From the NCBI GenBank assembly GCA_021792315.1, contig JAJYUX010000006.1, positions 1 to 36,542 of the forward strand: DNA of 36,542 nt, read 5' to 3'. Position 1 is the stretch's first letter. Each line of letters starts with the position of its first letter. The translations under genes and the position numbers were made by a program. The stretch comes from an archaeon. Its GTDB lineage: Archaea > Thermoproteota > Nitrososphaeria > Nitrososphaerales > CADDZS01. A model generated the notes under the pieces. It had not been told where the DNA came from. It made no database searches and worked only from the letters and a program-made list of their open reading frames with translations. Below are positions 9,450-17,977 of this stretch, one piece after another.

Positions 9450-9600
9450 ATTATCAATGAGACGCAATGCGGAAAATTATTAGTGGATTTTTCCGAATCC
9501 TTCATGAGGAAAAGAAGGACGCGAAAGGGAATCAGCCGTGCTGGTTAAGGTTGCTTCTTTCCTTGTAAATCTTATAATATTGTGATAGATATTTTGAATA

Positions 9601-9612
9601 TTTTACATAAAA
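9601..9612 (+). promoter_or_regulatory. TATA-like box ahead of the STAND ATPase reading frames
   Basis: The A/T-rich TTTTACATAAAA is centred about 29 nt upstream of an ATG at 9635. The implied transcript start at about 9631 would make that ATG nearly leaderless. This supports 9635, rather than the internal TTG/ATG near 9835, as the original start of the ATPase gene. Confidence 0.4.
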
Positions 9613-9634
9613 TGCAGATGGCGTGTAGGTCCTA

Positions 9635-9739
9635 ATGACGCAAATTCTAGATGAGAACGGAAACATTAAGGTTGCGGTCGCTTTTTGGCATTTCTGTACA
9701 AGTCCTTTGCCAATTGTTCCTTCTGGTGATGTCCAATAG
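9635..9739 (+). CDS. 34-codon open frame, probable N-terminal piece of the STAND ATPase
   Basis: ATG at 9635 opens a frame encoding 34 residues (MTQILDENGNIKVAVAFWHF, then CTSPLPIVPSGDVQ) that stops at 9737-9739. The ATPase frame is open from 9730 but has no ATG, GTG or TTG before 9835. A one-base backward change of frame at about 9729-9736 joins the two: ...IVPSGDV, then PIAENRYALESQL, then LPFIGRKEELEAL. This is either the first part of a frameshifted gene or an independent small protein. I favour the former. Confidence 0.4.
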   Translation: MTQILDENGNIKVAVAFWHFCTSPLPIVPSGDVQ

Positions 9740-9834
9740 CAGAAAATAGGTACGCCCTTGAATCCCAGCTTCCCGATGGATTCGAAAAACTCCCATTCAT
9801 CGGTAGAAAGGAAGAGCTCGAAGCATTAGCTGAT

Positions 9835-12800
9835 TTGATGTCGAAGGTCTCAACCGAAGATGGTAGATTCGTTCTTCTTTCTGGCGAAGCTGGAGTAGGA
9901 AAGACACGACTTGCATTTGAGTTCTTGAGCCGAGCGGAGAAGTTGGGATTCAGATGCCTGCACTCGAGATGCTCTAGTGATTCTAAATCGCCGCTCTACT
10001 CACCTTGGATCCAGTTCATCAATCATTTCTCCCAACACGCCCCCGCACAGCTGTTCTTCAAAGTTTGCGGCAGCAATCTCAATCAAATAATAAAACTCGT
10101 CCCGGAGCTCTCAGAAAGTATCAACGGTTCAGTTGAGACACCACATACAAAAGAAACTGATGATTCGAACTTTGCGAGTAATCCCCAGGATACTCAACTC
10201 AAAGAAATGCAATTTCTTCTTGCCCTAACTCAGCTCTTCTCCAAACTAGCTGAAGATTCACCTCTGCTATTGATATTGGACGACATTCAATGGTGCGATC
10301 CGGCGTCCCTCAATGTCATTAATCTTCTCATAGCAAACAACTTGAATGCACGCATATTTTTGATCTGCGTCTACCGAGACACAGATCTTCGGGAAAAGAC
10401 TAATCCTGCAGTTTCTATGTTCCTCGAGAGTGCCTACACGCATCCAAAATTCAGGAAAATTCATCTATCTCGCCTTACACAAGAATATACAACTGAACTA
10501 GTCGACAAGCTCTTCGGACCCGATCAACATCCAAGTTTCAAAGATTTTAGGCGAACTCTCTACAATCGTTCCGGTGGGAATCCGCTCTTCGTGTCAGAAG
10601 TACTCAGATCATTGATCGAGAGAAAATCGATTTTCAAAAACAAAGATGGGAATTGGGCAATCGCCGAAGAAGTGAATGATTCGAAACTTCCTGAAACGGT
10701 TCGAAGTGTAATTGAACAGAGACTAGAGCAACTTGATCAGGCTGCGTTGGTTTCGCTTCGCATTGCGTCCGTGATTGGGGAGCAGTTTGGTCTTGAAACC
10801 CTTACGAGAGTCATGAAACAACATCCGCTGGGTATTTCGAGGCTCGAAGATTCGCTCAATTGGTGCGTAAGATCAGGACTTCTAATCAAGACTGACTTTG
10901 TATTAGAATCTCCGGGCTATTCGTTTTCAGATGAATTTGTTCGCGAGGTCTTGTATTCTCAGTTGAGCGACATTGAAAAGCAAAACTACCACCTCACAAT
11001 TGCAAACGTTTTGGAACAACAGCTAGCACAGAAGGAGAACTTGAACAAGACACGCATGGGCGAGCTCGCTTATCACTTTCTCAAAGGGGGCAGCCTAGCT
11101 AAAGCTCAAGAATATTTCATACAGGCAGGAAAGAGGGCGTCCGAACTCTATGCACACTCTAACTCTTATGATTACTATAACTCTGCCCTAAGACTAAGTG
11201 AAACCTCTTCAGCAAACACAAAAGAATCAAAACTCCTCAGAGCAGACCTTTTGAAACGCATGGGTGACGAATCCCAGTTTCTCACGGAATACGAACGAAC
11301 TTTTGATTGCTGGACAAAGTCAGCATATCTTTACGAATCTTGCGACGAGAAACTGAAAGCTGCTGATGTTTATGTGAAATTAGGCATGGCATACCATCTC
11401 ATAATGTACGAGCTTGACAAAAGTGACAAGTCGTTGGAAAAAGCGGTCAGCCTTGCAAATGAGAGCGGTACGGCATCGAGCGCGGAACTTGCAAGGATAA
11501 CTGCGTATTCTCTAACTTCGGACATATGGAGGTCTGACCGGAAGAAGGTGATGGAAAAAGCGGCCCTTGCAGGAAAACTTGCCGCGGAATCTGGTGCCTA
11601 TGACGTCCTCGCTATGATTTGCAGTTACGACATAGGAACAGATAGTGTAGGTGAGATCGAAGCATCAATAGCCTCGTGCAACAGAGGCATAAAGATCTCG
11701 CAGGAGCACAACCTCATGTGGGAAGCGTCTTACAACTACTTCCACAGAGCTAGTGCCCATTGCTACACCTACGGGCCATCGCAAAAATCACTAGATCTTT
11801 ACCTTGATGGTTTGAACTTTACCGCTTCACGAGGTAACTTCATGGTGAACCTGTTTCACAAAGTTGAGCTTGCCTGTGCAGTTTATCTCCCGCTTGGCGA
11901 ATGGACCAAAGCAAGGCAACTAGCCGAGGAATCACTAGAATCTGTTCGCAGGTTTTCGAGATCTTCTCTCTTCTGTCTAATCGCAGAATCTGCGATGGGT
12001 CAGATATTGCTTCATCAAGGAGAATTGGAAAAGGCGGAGGAGTACTTGGAACACGTTCGGGAAGTGACAAGAGGCTTTGGAATCTTGCAGTTGGACGTTC
12101 CGCTGTATATCGCGTTGTCCAGACTGAACATCGAAAAGAGTGATTTTGACAAAGCCGAACAATATCTGAAGGAAGGGGAAAGGCTCTCAAGGCAGCGCGG
12201 GCTTACAGTTGTCAACGGAGTCCCACATATTCAACTGCTTGCTCAAGCGATAGAATTCCACCTGATAGCGCCAACCAAATGTTCTGAAGATCTTTTGGAT
12301 TCAATCTTGGCAGACCTCGAAGAATCCTCAAAGGCAATCAACAAACCCTGGACTCTTGGATATCTTTACAGATCTGAAGCCTTGGTAGCTCAGCACCGAA
12401 GGGAAAACGAAAAAGCTTTCTCGCTGTTCGAGAAGAGCGTGGAGGTTTTCCAAAATCTCGGCTGGCCCTACGAGCTCGCGAGGACAGAGTACATGTTTGG
12501 AATGGCAAACATCAAGCGGGGCAAAGTGATGGCGGCTATGAACTTGTTTGATTCTGCTCACGATGTTTTTTTCAAACTGGGAGCAAAAAGTGGCCTCGAG
12601 AGGATTTCAGCAATAAGAGAAGGAATCGAGGAGCAGGGTCTTCTTGTTATTGATGAACGCCCCAAGTTTGAAAGTAAGGAAGCGCGGATTGCTTTTGAAA
12701 ACCTTGTAACAGAATTTCTCCAGGATTTCATGATAGACAAATTCGAAACCGAAAGATGCGGCTGGAGAAGTCTGAGCGAACTCAAAGAAATGGCAAAACT

Positions 12801-12999
12801 TTCGAAATACTCGCTCTACGGGAATAACAGATACTCGGTCGGCCCAGTTTTGAAGGAACTGCTGTCTAGTTCGGCAGTGGAGAGCCGTACTTTTGCTGGA
12901 GAAAGAGGGCGTGGCGGCGAAGTGATGAAGATAAGAATGTCACCGCAAAAGACGGCACTGGGAAGGTACGGAGAAAGTAAGAAACAGATCCCTATTTAG
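9835..12999 (+). CDS. STAND/AAA ATPase with TPR repeats and C-terminal winged helix (probable regulator)
   Basis: The frame from TTG 9835 gives 1054 residues. Walker A is SGEAGVGKT at residues 16-24, Walker B is LLLILDDIQW at about 145-155, and RSGGNPLFVSEVL near 245 is the winged-helix/GxP motif of STAND ATPases. Residues about 400-940 form helical TPR-like repeats (AQEYFIQAGKRASE, AEEYLEHVREV, AEQYLKEGERLSRQ). The last 120 residues (WRSLSELKEMAKLSKYSLYG...VGPVLKELLSSSAVESR) look like a winged helix followed by a basic tail (ERGRGGE), in the place where bacterial LuxR/MalT proteins carry their HTH. The conserved FIGRKEELEAL motif lies upstream of any canonical start, so the true N-terminus begins before 9835 (see the 9635-9739 frame). 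The role is likely signal-responsive transcription control; the target is unknown. Confidence 0.85.
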   Translation: MMSKVSTEDGRFVLLSGEAGVGKTRLAFEFLSRAEKLGFRCLHSRCSSDSKSPLYSPWIQFINHFSQHAPAQLFFKVCGSNLNQIIKLVPELSESINGSVETPHTKETDDSNFASNPQDTQLKEMQFLLALTQLFSKLAEDSPLLLILDDIQWCDPASLNVINLLIANNLNARIFLICVYRDTDLREKTNPAVSMFLESAYTHPKFRKIHLSRLTQEYTTELVDKLFGPDQHPSFKDFRRTLYNRSGGNPLFVSEVLRSLIERKSIFKNKDGNWAIAEEVNDSKLPETVRSVIEQRLEQLDQAALVSLRIASVIGEQFGLETLTRVMKQHPLGISRLEDSLNWCVRSGLLIKTDFVLESPGYSFSDEFVREVLYSQLSDIEKQNYHLTIANVLEQQLAQKENLNKTRMGELAYHFLKGGSLAKAQEYFIQAGKRASELYAHSNSYDYYNSALRLSETSSANTKESKLLRADLLKRMGDESQFLTEYERTFDCWTKSAYLYESCDEKLKAADVYVKLGMAYHLIMYELDKSDKSLEKAVSLANESGTASSAELARITAYSLTSDIWRSDRKKVMEKAALAGKLAAESGAYDVLAMICSYDIGTDSVGEIEASIASCNRGIKISQEHNLMWEASYNYFHRASAHCYTYGPSQKSLDLYLDGLNFTASRGNFMVNLFHKVELACAVYLPLGEWTKARQLAEESLESVRRFSRSSLFCLIAESAMGQILLHQGELEKAEEYLEHVREVTRGFGILQLDVPLYIALSRLNIEKSDFDKAEQYLKEGERLSRQRGLTVVNGVPHIQLLAQAIEFHLIAPTKCSEDLLDSILADLEESSKAINKPWTLGYLYRSEALVAQHRRENEKAFSLFEKSVEVFQNLGWPYELARTEYMFGMANIKRGKVMAAMNLFDSAHDVFFKLGAKSGLERISAIREGIEEQGLLVIDERPKFESKEARIAFENLVTEFLQDFMIDKFETERCGWRSLSELKEMAKLSKYSLYGNNRYSVGPVLKELLSSSAVESRTFAGERGRGGEVMKIRMSPQKTALGRYGESKKQIPI

Positions 13000-13093
13000 G
13001 GACGTTCCAACAAGAAAACTGGTTGACATAACTAATCGCGGTGCTTACAACTGGCCGGCTGTGGATGTGTTAATAACCGATGTTGATGAAAAG

Positions 13094-13585
13094 TTAGGGA
13101 ATGGCAACGTGTCCATTGATGTAGCGGAACTTGGAGTCACGCTCCGACGGTGAGCGGCCTTCCTTTCTCTTCGCGTTTACCTGCAAAGAGTAGTCCATCT
13201 TCTCTTCCAACAGACGCTCTACAGCTCTTGGACTGGCATAATGACCCTGTCGAGCTAATTCAGTTGCAAGTGTCCAAGTCGATTTGTATGTTCACAATAG
13301 CAATTTCGCAGGACTCCCGACGATATTTTCTTCTACAAGCTGCCCTAACGCCCCGAGCAACTATGGATCAACCTCTTCCACCGGCTTGAGTCCTACGTCT
13401 GATCGTCTGAGCTTGTCAGGGACCTTTGCCGGGAGCCCTTTCCTCACTTCACGCATCCCCTCGACAATCGTATTGGCAGAGAAGTCGGTGAGTCTTTGAA
13501 CTTCAGTGAGGCCTCCCCGGCCCGGCGTCGCAGAATCCCTACATGATCGAGATGAGCATCCGAGCCGATATCGACTCCCCTTCAC
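13094..13585 (-). pseudogene. decayed ISAzo13-like transposase, N-terminal portion
   Basis: One continuous minus-strand frame of about 164 codons, from a GTG at 13585, contains three in-frame stops: TAG at 13361-13363, TGA at 13292-13294 and TAA at 13094-13096. It shows no frameshift. Between the stops the translation matches the N-terminal half of ISAzo13 (Rhodopirellula-type DDE) transposases as I know them: GRGGLTEVQRLTDFSANTI, LVEENIVGSPAKLLL, KSTWTLATELARQGHYASPR, SLQVNAKRKEGR and DSKFRYINGHV. The catalytic core that should follow is missing, so this is a dead remnant. It lies between the STAND ATPase and the DUF4382 gene and may have altered the C-terminus of the ATPase. Confidence 0.75.
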
Positions 13586-13611
13586 TCATGCTCTTATCCC
13601 TCCTAGGTCTT

Positions 13612-14127
13612 CTAGCTTGGTCCATTAACGTATGGTGTTACCACGGGTCTAAGGTTCCTGCTTACGCTGATGTTTATCTGGCCAGGATTTATCTCGAGCA
13701 CAATGGTCGTTGTCTTGCTCGACGAAATCTGGAACTGGGTCGGAACTTTGATCTGACCGCTCGGCACCGTCAGAGACTCGTTAACACCGGAAACCGTCGC
13801 GACTGCCGAAGTGATCGTGAATCGTATCATCGTGTAGTTACCCGCTGGGACGCTATCATTCCCTAATATCTTTGACACATTTACTAGCGCGAGCAGGTCA
13901 AAAGTTACCGATCCTGTCTTGAACGAAGTGGTTGAGTTGCCGCTTCCTTGGAGTTCAATGTTGGATATGGTCACATAGAGGTTTGACACGTTAGACGATG
14001 CGTCTTTTACCTGCAAGGACAGAGTCCCAGTGGATCCAGTGGCAATGTAGAACAGAGCCACTCCCGCCGCGGCCACAATTACAATTATGATTGCTACGAC
14101 AATGTAACGAGTACTTCTTCGGTTCAT
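13612..14127 (-). CDS. membrane-anchored DUF4382 protein
   Basis: The protein has 171 residues: MNRRSTRY, one membrane helix (about residues 8-30, IVVAIIIVIVAAAGVALFYIA), then a single extracytoplasmic beta-rich domain. That domain has the DUF4382 pattern: GTLSLQVKDASSNVSNLYV, VTFDLLALVNVSKILGNDSV, PAGNYTMIRFTITSA, and a late IVLEINPGQ. DUF4382 domains are found on secreted and cell-surface proteins of archaea and bacteria and have no proven function. Several NxS/T sequons (NVS, NST, NDS, NYT, NES, NIS) suggest N-glycosylation. The gene stands alone, ending 26 bp from the transposase remnant. Confidence 0.85.
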   Translation of the reverse strand: MNRRSTRYIVVAIIIVIVAAAGVALFYIATGSTGTLSLQVKDASSNVSNLYVTISNIELQGSGNSTTSFKTGSVTFDLLALVNVSKILGNDSVPAGNYTMIRFTITSAVATVSGVNESLTVPSGQIKVPTQFQISSSKTTTIVLEINPGQINISVSRNLRPVVTPYVNGPS

Positions 14128-14408
14128 GCGACTTCCTATCTTTCACGATTGTTGGACTAGCGCGCTTCTAAACATTTTGCGACCAAGATATACTGCGTTG
14201 GGTGACTCGCAATGAAAAATTTGGATCAATCCACTTTCAAAACTTTAGCGTGAGTGTTTAGTTACGAGAGAGTATGAGCAATAGAGTAAGTGGAAGCTGG
14301 AGACAATAAGAGAGTGAAATAAAGTGATGAGGAAGACGAATAACGTCTGTGCAAAAGGATATTCTTAACTAAATGTTCGTTCATTTTGACTCAAGAGCGA
14401 AGAAACTC

Positions 14409-14558
14409 ATGGGGTTGCTTAACAAGGTGAAGGAGAAATCGGAGAACGTCGCAAAGAAGGGTCTGGAAGTTGGAAAGGATGTCGGGGAAAAGGGCGTCGA
14501 TCTTGGAAAGAAAGGCATCGATAAGGTGAAAGATTCTGCAAAGAAAGATGATAAGTAA
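14409..14558 (+). CDS. small Lys-rich helical protein
   Basis: The 49-residue product from ATG 14409 (MGLLNKVKEKSENVAKKGLE...) is built of repeated amphipathic 11-mer-like units: KKGLEVGKDVGEKGVDLGKKG. It has no cysteine, no hydrophobic core and no membrane segment. It resembles LEA-like or membrane-peripheral mini-proteins that are widespread in archaea, but no function is established. The frame could start at ATG 14373, adding 12 residues; a TATA-like AT-rich stretch near 14360-14372 makes the downstream ATG more likely. Confidence 0.65.
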   Translation: MGLLNKVKEKSENVAKKGLEVGKDVGEKGVDLGKKGIDKVKDSAKKDDK

Positions 14559-14587
14559 ATAGGAGCCAAAACTGCTCGCCGTTTCAC

Positions 14588-14633
14588 TTTTTTCTGTACT
14601 CTTTTATTTGACCGTCCTTTTCATTTATTTTTA
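14588..14633 (+). terminator. T-rich stretch downstream of the small Lys-rich gene
   Basis: Runs of T (TTTTTT at 14588-14593, then several TTT/TTTT runs to 14633) start about 30 nt after the stop codon. Archaeal transcription ends at such T-tracts without a hairpin. The rest of 14559-14836 shows no credible gene. Confidence 0.35.
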
Positions 14634-14836
14634 GTTCGCGCTCGCGTACTCTTCACTCAGTCTCGTGTCTACACTGTGACCTCGTCAATCTCGGTGACCT
14701 GCAGTAATTGATGCTCAAATAAGATTGCTCCGGTAATGGAAGAAACTCAGTCAGGCTAAATGTTACTTGTGAACTTGTGTCACTACTATTCACGGGTGTG
14801 TGCCGCATTGAGCGATCTTGAAACGAGCACCTTTTG

Positions 14837-15259
14837 CTACTTGTCTTTCGAGAACGAGAGCGAGCCGTCATTTCCTATTCTAGCTCTACACACGGAAGTC
14901 AGGTGATGACCACTTATTCTATTCCTCCACTTCGACCGCATAGTTGCAAGCAAATCGTCGCCCGAGATCATGAGTCTGACACCTAGAATGTCTGCCCTCA
15001 GCATTACCAGTGAGACTGCCTCAAAGATTGACATCCCCCTTGCTACTAGCACCTCGCCGTTCGCATTCAGTTCTTGAAGAGCTGCCATAGTGGCTTTTGC
15101 CGCTTCAATATTCAAACGTGCGTGATGTTCTATCTCATTCACGTTTTCCCGAGTAGTTTCCAACTTTTCAGCAATATCAGCCTGCGTGAGGCCTTGAGTT
15201 CTGTATCGAATGACCTCCCATTGGCGCTGAGTCAGGTTTGTGCGCTCAAAGGTCTTCAT
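14837..15259 (-). CDS. Tfx-family HTH DNA-binding protein
   Basis: The HTH has the Tfx pattern: LTQRQWEVIRYRTQGLTQAD, then IAEKLETTRENVNEIEHHAR, NIEAAKATM, followed by an extended C-terminal domain. Tfx proteins are archaeal; the Methanothermobacter member binds the fmdECB promoter of formylmethanofuran dehydrogenase. No such genes are here, so the target is open. I choose the ATG at 15259 (140 residues, MKTFERTNLTQRQ). The frame extends to 15301 (MYITMLQDYCNVNR) without support from the family. The neighbour across the divergent 15302-15533 region is the DHA2 exporter at 15534, which makes local regulation of that exporter possible. Confidence 0.85.
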   Translation of the reverse strand: MKTFERTNLTQRQWEVIRYRTQGLTQADIAEKLETTRENVNEIEHHARLNIEAAKATMAALQELNANGEVLVARGMSIFEAVSLVMLRADILGVRLMISGDDLLATMRSKWRNRISGHHLTSVCRARIGNDGSLSFSKDK

Positions 15260-15533
15260 TCTATTCACGTTACAATAATCTTGAAGCATTGTGATATACA
15301 TTATGTCCTGTTAGTCTTTTCATGTAGTTCTTCGTGAGAAATTCTTGAGAAACACCAAGATTTCATTGGTACTAGTACATTTCATTATTGTTCTACCATC
15401 TATGGTTTCGCGCAAGATTGAAGTGGGTTTAGAGTAATGCACAATCGATAGTAGATCGAAACATTGAAGACCATACCAAATGGAAGAATCCATGGAAGAA
15501 AGTAGGAAATCTTAGATAATTAGGGCATATTTC

Positions 15534-16994
15534 ATGGTCGAAATAAAAGAAAACGAACGTAACAAGAACGCCGTGACAATGGCATCCGTTAGACGATGGG
15601 TACTGATACTCTCCATATTCGGTCAGTTCATGGTGCCGTTTGACGGCTCCGTTGTGAATCTAGCCATAAAATCAATAGGCGTGGAGTTAGGAGGGAGCAT
15701 CTCAACGCTCAGCTGGATAATCACTGGCTATCTGATTGTCGTTGCAACGCTCAACCTTGTTACTGGCAGACTGGCAGATATCAGAGGTAGAAAGAATACA
15801 TATGTCTGGGGCATCGTAATCTTCACGATAGCATCAGCTCTCTGCGGTCTTGCCCCTTCTGTAGACGTGCTGATAATCACCAGGATGGTTCAGGCGGTTG
15901 GTGGCTCTTTCCTCGCAGGAAATGGTATTGCTCTGCTTTCGACATTCTATCCTCAAGGAGAAAGGGGGCGGGCTCTGGGTATCTCAACCGCCGCTCTCTA
16001 CACTGGACTATCTGCCGGTCCTTCCCTAGGTGGCTTTCTAATACAATTCTTTGGATGGAGATCGATATTCTATGTGAATGTTCCAATCGGAATCGTCGTT
16101 CTACTCATCGCCCTCTTGAAAATTCGCGGAGAACTGCCGATGGGCAAACTGGAAAGATTCGATGTTCGGGGCGCCGTCATTTATGGTACCGCTATCTTTG
16201 CTTCGCTTTTGGGAATAAGTTATCTGGGAACCCTTTTCGACTACGCACTACCAATTCTGATTTTCGGTCTTGCAACCCTTGCTGCTTTCGTTTTCCTTGA
16301 AACCAGGACAGAACACCCGCTTCTCGACTTGAAGCTCTTTGTGAAGAATCATCATTTTACACTTACCATCACTACGACTTTTCTGAACTATGCCTCTACG
16401 TATGGAATAGCGTACATTATGTCGTTGTATCTGCAGCTTGGACTTGGATACAGCCCCGCCTATGCAGGATTGATCCTGCTGGCGCAACCGGTACTAATGG
16501 TGATTTCATCGCCGTTTGGTGGATACCTATCAGACAGGGTAGAACCGAGATACCAGACGACTGCTGCGCTTGCACTGATGTGCATGGCAATAATCGGCCT
16601 ATCAACACTCAACCTCAATTCCACTCCAGCTGACATTGTCATCCGTCTGATCTTCCTCGGCCTCGGTTACGGATTCTTCAGTTCGGCAAATACGAATGCT
16701 CTCGTAGGTGCAGTTCAGAAGGCCCAGTATGGTGTTGCCTCTGGAATTCAGGCGACGATGAGAAATACTGGACAGGCGATTAGTCTTGCACTTGTGACTT
16801 ACCTTCTGTCGACCACGCTCCGCGAGAATGCCTCTTCGGGCAGCGCAACCCTCCAGTCGATTCCTCCGAGCCTCTTAGTCTCAGGAGTTAGGATAACATT
16901 GATCGTCCTTGCCATAATAAACGGCGTTGGTATCTTGACATCCTTGAGTCGCGGAAAAAGGACAATAACAGCTGAGAGTCAACCATCTGGTTGA
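15534..16994 (+). CDS. MFS drug exporter, DHA2 (EmrB/QacA) family
   Basis: The 486-residue protein is almost wholly hydrophobic with about 14 membrane helices, the DHA2 size. Family motifs are visible: LSWIITGYLIVVATL in helix 2, the loop motif GRLADIRGRKNTYVWG (motif A), and GGFLIQFFGWRSIFYVNVPI (motif C region followed by the FWRWIFYINVPIG-like sequence of DHA2). It should exchange protons for an exported drug, metabolite or lipid-like compound; the substrate cannot be told from sequence. The ATG at 15534 precedes a short cytoplasmic tail. The gene stands alone, divergent from Tfx and convergent with the ZIP gene, whose stop is 14 nt away. Confidence 0.92.
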   Translation: MVEIKENERNKNAVTMASVRRWVLILSIFGQFMVPFDGSVVNLAIKSIGVELGGSISTLSWIITGYLIVVATLNLVTGRLADIRGRKNTYVWGIVIFTIASALCGLAPSVDVLIITRMVQAVGGSFLAGNGIALLSTFYPQGERGRALGISTAALYTGLSAGPSLGGFLIQFFGWRSIFYVNVPIGIVVLLIALLKIRGELPMGKLERFDVRGAVIYGTAIFASLLGISYLGTLFDYALPILIFGLATLAAFVFLETRTEHPLLDLKLFVKNHHFTLTITTTFLNYASTYGIAYIMSLYLQLGLGYSPAYAGLILLAQPVLMVISSPFGGYLSDRVEPRYQTTAALALMCMAIIGLSTLNLNSTPADIVIRLIFLGLGYGFFSSANTNALVGAVQKAQYGVASGIQATMRNTGQAISLALVTYLLSTTLRENASSGSATLQSIPPSLLVSGVRITLIVLAIINGVGILTSLSRGKRTITAESQPSG

Positions 16995-17008
16995 ATCTAT
17001 TAGTTTGA

Positions 17009-17905
17009 TCAGGCTCCGCCGAGGGTGACTATGAGATCAGTAATGAAGCCAGCACAAAGCCCGACAAAGATTCCAGTCATCACGATCCGATTTGACGTCT
17101 GTCTTCTCGCAGTCCCATACATGAGCATTGACACATAGACCAATGCTCCCCCTGCTATACTAAGGAAGAATATGTATGTAAAGTCGGACACTCCGATCAG
17201 ACTGCCTGCCAATGTTCCTAGAAATGTGGGTCCACCCCCAACGAGACCCGCTGTTGCAAGGAAACGAGCGGTTGGTTTCTCTACAAGTCCTGTGAGAGGT
17301 CCTGCTATTCCGAATCCTTCTGTAGCATTGTGTGCGCCAAAACCGACTATGAGAATTAGAGCAAACCCGATGGCACCCGATGCAAAGGATTGACCTATAG
17401 CGAGGCCCTCGCTGAAATTGTGAGCTCCGATGCCTATCGCAATCATCATGGAAAGCTTGTAAGGATCAACTTGCAGTATTTGCGGAACCAAGCGAGCGGA
17501 AGCTCCTAGAACAGGTCCGGATGATTGCACTGAAGATCTCCCTTCTGGTTGTAAGCTCAAGTTCTCCGTGGCTGTCTGCTTCATGTATGATGCTTCATAC
17601 AGCACTAGCCCCAATAATCCAATGGCGATTCCACCAAAAAGTGCTACTAAGTCTGTAAGTGCGCTGATGACAGGCACACTACCTGCAAAAGCATCGCTTG
17701 CAGCTGCTCCAGTCGTATCCCAAGCATGACTGAAAACGTCAACGACTAGGAATACAAGAATACCAATTGCGATCGCATTAAGGAAGCCCTTTCTCTTCCC
17801 GCTAATATTCAGAACCGCCAGTGGAAGACCTAGAAATATCGTGAATCCTGCGATTCCTCCCAGGATCAGCAGGTCGATATAATTCAACGTGAAAATACAT
17901 GCCAT
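17009..17905 (-). CDS. ZIP-family metal transporter
   Basis: This 298-residue membrane protein has about 8 helices. The metal-binding helices are clear: MMIAIGIGAHNFSEGLAIGQ and ALILIVGFGAHNATEGFGIA, the paired HNxxEG motifs of the ZIP (zinc/iron permease) family. A variable loop at about residues 110-140 precedes them. It imports divalent metal such as zinc, manganese or iron into the cytoplasm. The leader is very short and AT-rich (ATTAAAT just upstream), so the message is probably leaderless. An inverted repeat ATGCC/GGCAT overlaps the start codon. The gene sits alone between the exporter and the biotin carrier protein gene. Confidence 0.9.
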   Translation of the reverse strand: MACIFTLNYIDLLILGGIAGFTIFLGLPLAVLNISGKRKGFLNAIAIGILVFLVVDVFSHAWDTTGAAASDAFAGSVPVISALTDLVALFGGIAIGLLGLVLYEASYMKQTATENLSLQPEGRSSVQSSGPVLGASARLVPQILQVDPYKLSMMIAIGIGAHNFSEGLAIGQSFASGAIGFALILIVGFGAHNATEGFGIAGPLTGLVEKPTARFLATAGLVGGGPTFLGTLAGSLIGVSDFTYIFFLSIAGGALVYVSMLMYGTARRQTSNRIVMTGIFVGLCAGFITDLIVTLGGA

Positions 17906-17912
17906 ACGGCAT
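17899..17912. promoter_or_regulatory. inverted repeat over the ZIP start codon
   Basis: The arms ATGCC and GGCAT are separated by 4 bases and overlap the ATG at 17905. An AT-rich TTTAAT...ATTAAA repeat lies next to it (about 17913-17931). The position fits a metal-responsive operator, but this is only inference. Confidence 0.3.
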
Positions 17913-17977
17913 ATTTAATATTAGCATTAAACAAATGAATGTTGTATTGATAGTCAGGAGATCTAGGAAGTCATCCG

